From NCBI GenBank assembly GCA_026125385.1, contig JAHCLG010000028.1, positions 1-34,771 of the forward strand: a stretch of DNA of 34,771 nucleotides, written 5' to 3'. The position numbers and the translations under genes are program-made. The stretch is from Legionellales bacterium. Its GTDB lineage: Bacteria > Pseudomonadota > Gammaproteobacteria > JAHCLG01. The notes under the pieces were generated by a model. The model made no database searches, was not told the DNA's origin, and was given only the letters and a program-made list of their open reading frames with translations. This document shows positions 33,017-34,771 of this stretch, piece by piece (positions within the stretch are counted from its first letter, which is position 1; each line of letters starts with the position of its first letter).

Positions 33017-34015
33017 ATGCAATACGCACCATTTCCATGGCAACAATCACTTTGGGATCGCTTGTTGCAAGCTAAACAACAGCAACGATTGCCACATGCC
33101 CTATTAATTTCAGGCACGTCTCATTGTGGCCAACTAGAATTAGCGCAAGAACTGGCAAAATTATTATGCTGCGCGCATCCGCAAGCGCCATGTCAGCGCT
33201 GTGACGTATGCCATTGGATTAGCATTCATCATCATCCCGATGTTAAATTACTGGCGCATAAATCCGATCAACAGGCAATAAAAGTGGATGATATTCGCGA
33301 ACTGTGTGTTGACTTACAACAAAAATCACAACACGGTGGCTATCGTGTTGCCATTATTTCACCGGCACATGCCATGAATCGTTCGGCAAGCAATGCCTTA
33401 TTAAAAACGTTAGAAGAACCTGGTGAAAACAGTGTATTAATTTTAATTTCTAATAAAATGGATTTATTACCGGCAACGATTTTAAGCCGCGTACAAATTT
33501 TTCATCAATTGACTCCAACCCTAGCAGAAGCACAAGCATGGCTTGAAAAAAATTATCCTGAACAATTACACACGACCTTAGCACTCTTGCCCTATGTTCA
33601 AGGATCGCTATTTTTAGCGCTTGAATACGCAAAAGCCGGTTTGGAAGAGACAGTGAAAAATTTTCAACGCCATTTAATACATTTAGCGCAGGGAGATCAC
33701 AATCAGTGGGGGAAATGGCCAAAATTGCAGGACTTATTCACCCTCGATTGTGTATTAAATCTTTTACAACAGTGGGTAAGTGTATTAATTCGTTTTAAAT
33801 TAAAGATAAAACCAACCACATCGCCTAATGATCAGCAATTTTGTGGTGCTTGCGCTGCCGTAAAACTCGATTATCTTTATCGATTCTACGATGAATTATT
33901 ACGCATAAATGGCGCGTTAAAACAGCAAGTGCATTTAAATGAAGATTTGTTACTAGAACATCTCATGTTAAACTGGATGCAATGTTTTGAAGGAAATTCG
34001 CATGTCAACTCCTAA
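33017..34015 (+). CDS. holB: DNA polymerase III subunit delta'
   Basis: The protein of about 332 residues is the delta' subunit of the clamp loader. It has the zinc-binding cysteines CCAHPQAPCQRCDVC, HHHPDVKLL and the SNALLKTLEEPGENSVLILIS sensor region. The P-loop is degenerate (GTSHCGQLEL, no Lys-Thr), as in other delta' subunits that do not bind ATP. Start 33017 (MQYAPFPWQ) aligns best with HolB; an in-frame ATG at 33005 overlaps tmk. The 3' end overlaps pilZ by 14 bp. Confidence 0.93.
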   Translation: MQYAPFPWQQSLWDRLLQAKQQQRLPHALLISGTSHCGQLELAQELAKLLCCAHPQAPCQRCDVCHWISIHHHPDVKLLAHKSDQQAIKVDDIRELCVDLQQKSQHGGYRVAIISPAHAMNRSASNALLKTLEEPGENSVLILISNKMDLLPATILSRVQIFHQLTPTLAEAQAWLEKNYPEQLHTTLALLPYVQGSLFLALEYAKAGLEETVKNFQRHLIHLAQGDHNQWGKWPKLQDLFTLDCVLNLLQQWVSVLIRFKLKIKPTTSPNDQQFCGACAAVKLDYLYRFYDELLRINGALKQQVHLNEDLLLEHLMLNWMQCFEGNSHVNS

Positions 34016-34355
34016 TAGTGAAAAAGAAGCAACACTCGCACTCAATATCAAAGATAAAGCCGCCTTATACGCAGCCTTCATGCCTTTTATTAAAGGCGGA
34101 GCCTTATTTATCGCTACCAGTCAAGAATTTAAATTAAGTGATGAAATTTCAGTGGTCATTCAATTTATGGAAGAAACGGAAAAAATTCAATTTATCGGCA
34201 GAGTCATTTGGATAACACCACGTGGCGCGCAAGGTGGTCGAGCTGCGGGAGTTGGGGTGCAAATTGTGGAGGATAAAACGGGTAAATTAATGAAAAAAAT
34301 TGAAACAATTTTAGCAGGTTCCGAAAAAGCCGAGCGCGCAACCCATACGCTTTGA
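34002..34355 (+). CDS. pilZ: Type IV pilus PilZ-domain protein
   Basis: The 117-residue protein is a stand-alone PilZ of the type IV pilus class: YAAFMPFIKGGALFIAT, then IGRVIWITPRGAQGGRAAGVGVQI. The RxxxR of c-di-GMP-binding PilZ domains is not visible, as in Pseudomonas PilZ, which acts with PilB and FimX instead. ATG 34002 follows AAGGA. The holB-pilZ link is common in gammaproteobacteria; tatD is absent. Confidence 0.9.
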   Translation: MSTPNSEKEATLALNIKDKAALYAAFMPFIKGGALFIATSQEFKLSDEISVVIQFMEETEKIQFIGRVIWITPRGAQGGRAAGVGVQIVEDKTGKLMKKIETILAGSEKAERATHTL

Positions 34356-34480
34356 ATTTAGGATAAGCTCAAGTAGATTATGCTCTTAAATCAATACTTT
34401 GATATATTATCGGGGATCAGCTTTGGGTAGAGTCGCTTCACCGAGAATTCCTGATATAAAATATCTCGACTATAATTTAA
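34356..34480. other. Intergenic leader region downstream of pilZ
   Basis: This stretch, part of the 333-bp gap to the next gene, holds no gene that I can support. A TATAAT at 34471-34476 could be a -10 for the last gene of the window, with only a poor -35 match near 34448. If used, transcription would begin at the left edge of the 159-bp element, placing the element in the 5' leader. No terminator for pilZ is evident. Confidence 0.35.
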
Positions 34481-34639
34481 CAGGAGTTTCTCACTGGTGC
34501 GAAACTCCCACTTATCCCGATGGGGATTTTTAAGGGGAGAAATGGGATTCTCCCCTTAAATCGCCGTCCGTGCGAGCACAGCTTGCACAGGCGAAATCAA
34601 TCCAGGAAGGAGTAGCGCACTGAAGGTGCGAAACTCCTG
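34481..34639. mobile_element. 159-bp MITE/REPIN-like inverted-repeat element, copy B (opposite orientation)
   Basis: It begins CAGGAGTTTCTCAC and ends GTGCGAAACTCCTG, inverted repeats with one mismatch. Read in reverse complement it matches the element at 5010-5168 over its full length with about nine differences by eye. It is flanked by TTAA (34477-34480 and 34640-34643), a possible short target duplication, though a palindromic tetramer is weak evidence. It lies 49 bp upstream of the last gene. Confidence 0.8.
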
Positions 34640-34688
34640 TTAAATAATCTTTGAGGCATATTGATATATTCTGCGGGGAAAATAATAC

Positions 34689-34771
34689 ATGTCCAGTGTC
34701 GATCCCTTATCTAACAGTAAACCATTTTCGCAAAAAAGCTTGATTAAAAAAGTTAACCCCTGGTGGAGTTT
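34689..34771 (+). CDS. Start of an unidentified gene, cut by the window edge
   Basis: ATG at 34689 opens a frame reading MSSVDPLSNSKPFSQKSLIK and then KVNPWWSF to the window end without a stop. A GGGGAAAA lies about seven bases upstream. Too little is present to assign a family; a basic, Trp-containing segment follows a polar start, which could be the cytoplasmic head of a membrane protein. Confidence 0.55.
   Translation, partial: MSSVDPLSNSKPFSQKSLIKKVNPWWS

Overview
The window looks like the chromosome of an AT-leaning gammaproteobacterium. The strongest evidence is the order rne <- -> rluC followed by yceD-rpmF-plsX-fabH-fabD-fabG-acpP-fabF-mltG-tmk-holB, close to the Escherichia coli order, plus type IV pilus genes and LPS (Kdo) genes. 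Two large low-complexity proteins with eukaryote-interaction features (an F-box-like motif with a membrane hairpin, and a helical-repeat protein with a Ser/Thr/Asn tail) suggest a host-associated lineage such as the Legionellales. That placement is inference; nothing here fixes the species.

Layout. 1-4.9 kb (minus strand): a compact operon, hisC-like aminotransferase -> phenylalanine hydroxylase -> pterin carbinolamine dehydratase -> purB, followed after a repeat cluster by a threonine aldolase-type PLP enzyme. Copies of a 23-bp repeat supply the stop codons of both purB and ltaE. 5.0-9.6 kb (plus): a 159-bp MITE-like element, a second KASIII gene of the Pseudomonas PA3286 type, minor pilins pilV-pilW-pilX, a crotonase and an HSDL2-like short-chain dehydrogenase. 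9.6-15.9 kb: an accessory-looking block bounded by wrecked higBA toxin-antitoxin remnants. It contains a QseBC/PmrAB-like two-component system and an unrecognised 1154-residue protein. 15.9-17.6 kb: a divergent uracil-DNA-glycosylase-fold protein, a Trm112-like protein and kdsB. 17.7-19.7 kb: a small secreted Cys-rich protein and an effector-like membrane protein. 19.9-24.8 kb: RNase E with a long structured leader, rluC, an HAD hydrolase with an altered motif I, and rlmJ. 24.9-34.4 kb: the fatty-acid/phospholipid cluster, ending in mltG-tmk-holB-pilZ. 34.5 kb: a second, inverted copy of the 159-bp element, then the first codons of an unidentified gene.

How the genes work together. plsX, fabH, fabD, fabG, acpP and fabF make and hand on acyl-ACP. 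The PA3286-like KASIII, crotonase and SDR could feed or edit acyl-CoA intermediates, though they lie far from the main cluster. phhA-phhB make tyrosine and recycle the pterin, and the adjacent aminotransferase could act on the aromatic product. pilVWX and pilZ both belong to type IV pilus assembly but sit 26 kb apart.

Most unusual content: the two effector-like proteins, the 159-bp inverted-repeat element present twice in opposite orientation upstream of genes, the gene-terminating 23-bp repeats, and the decayed higBA fragments. All similarity statements come from reading the sequence by eye; no database search was run.
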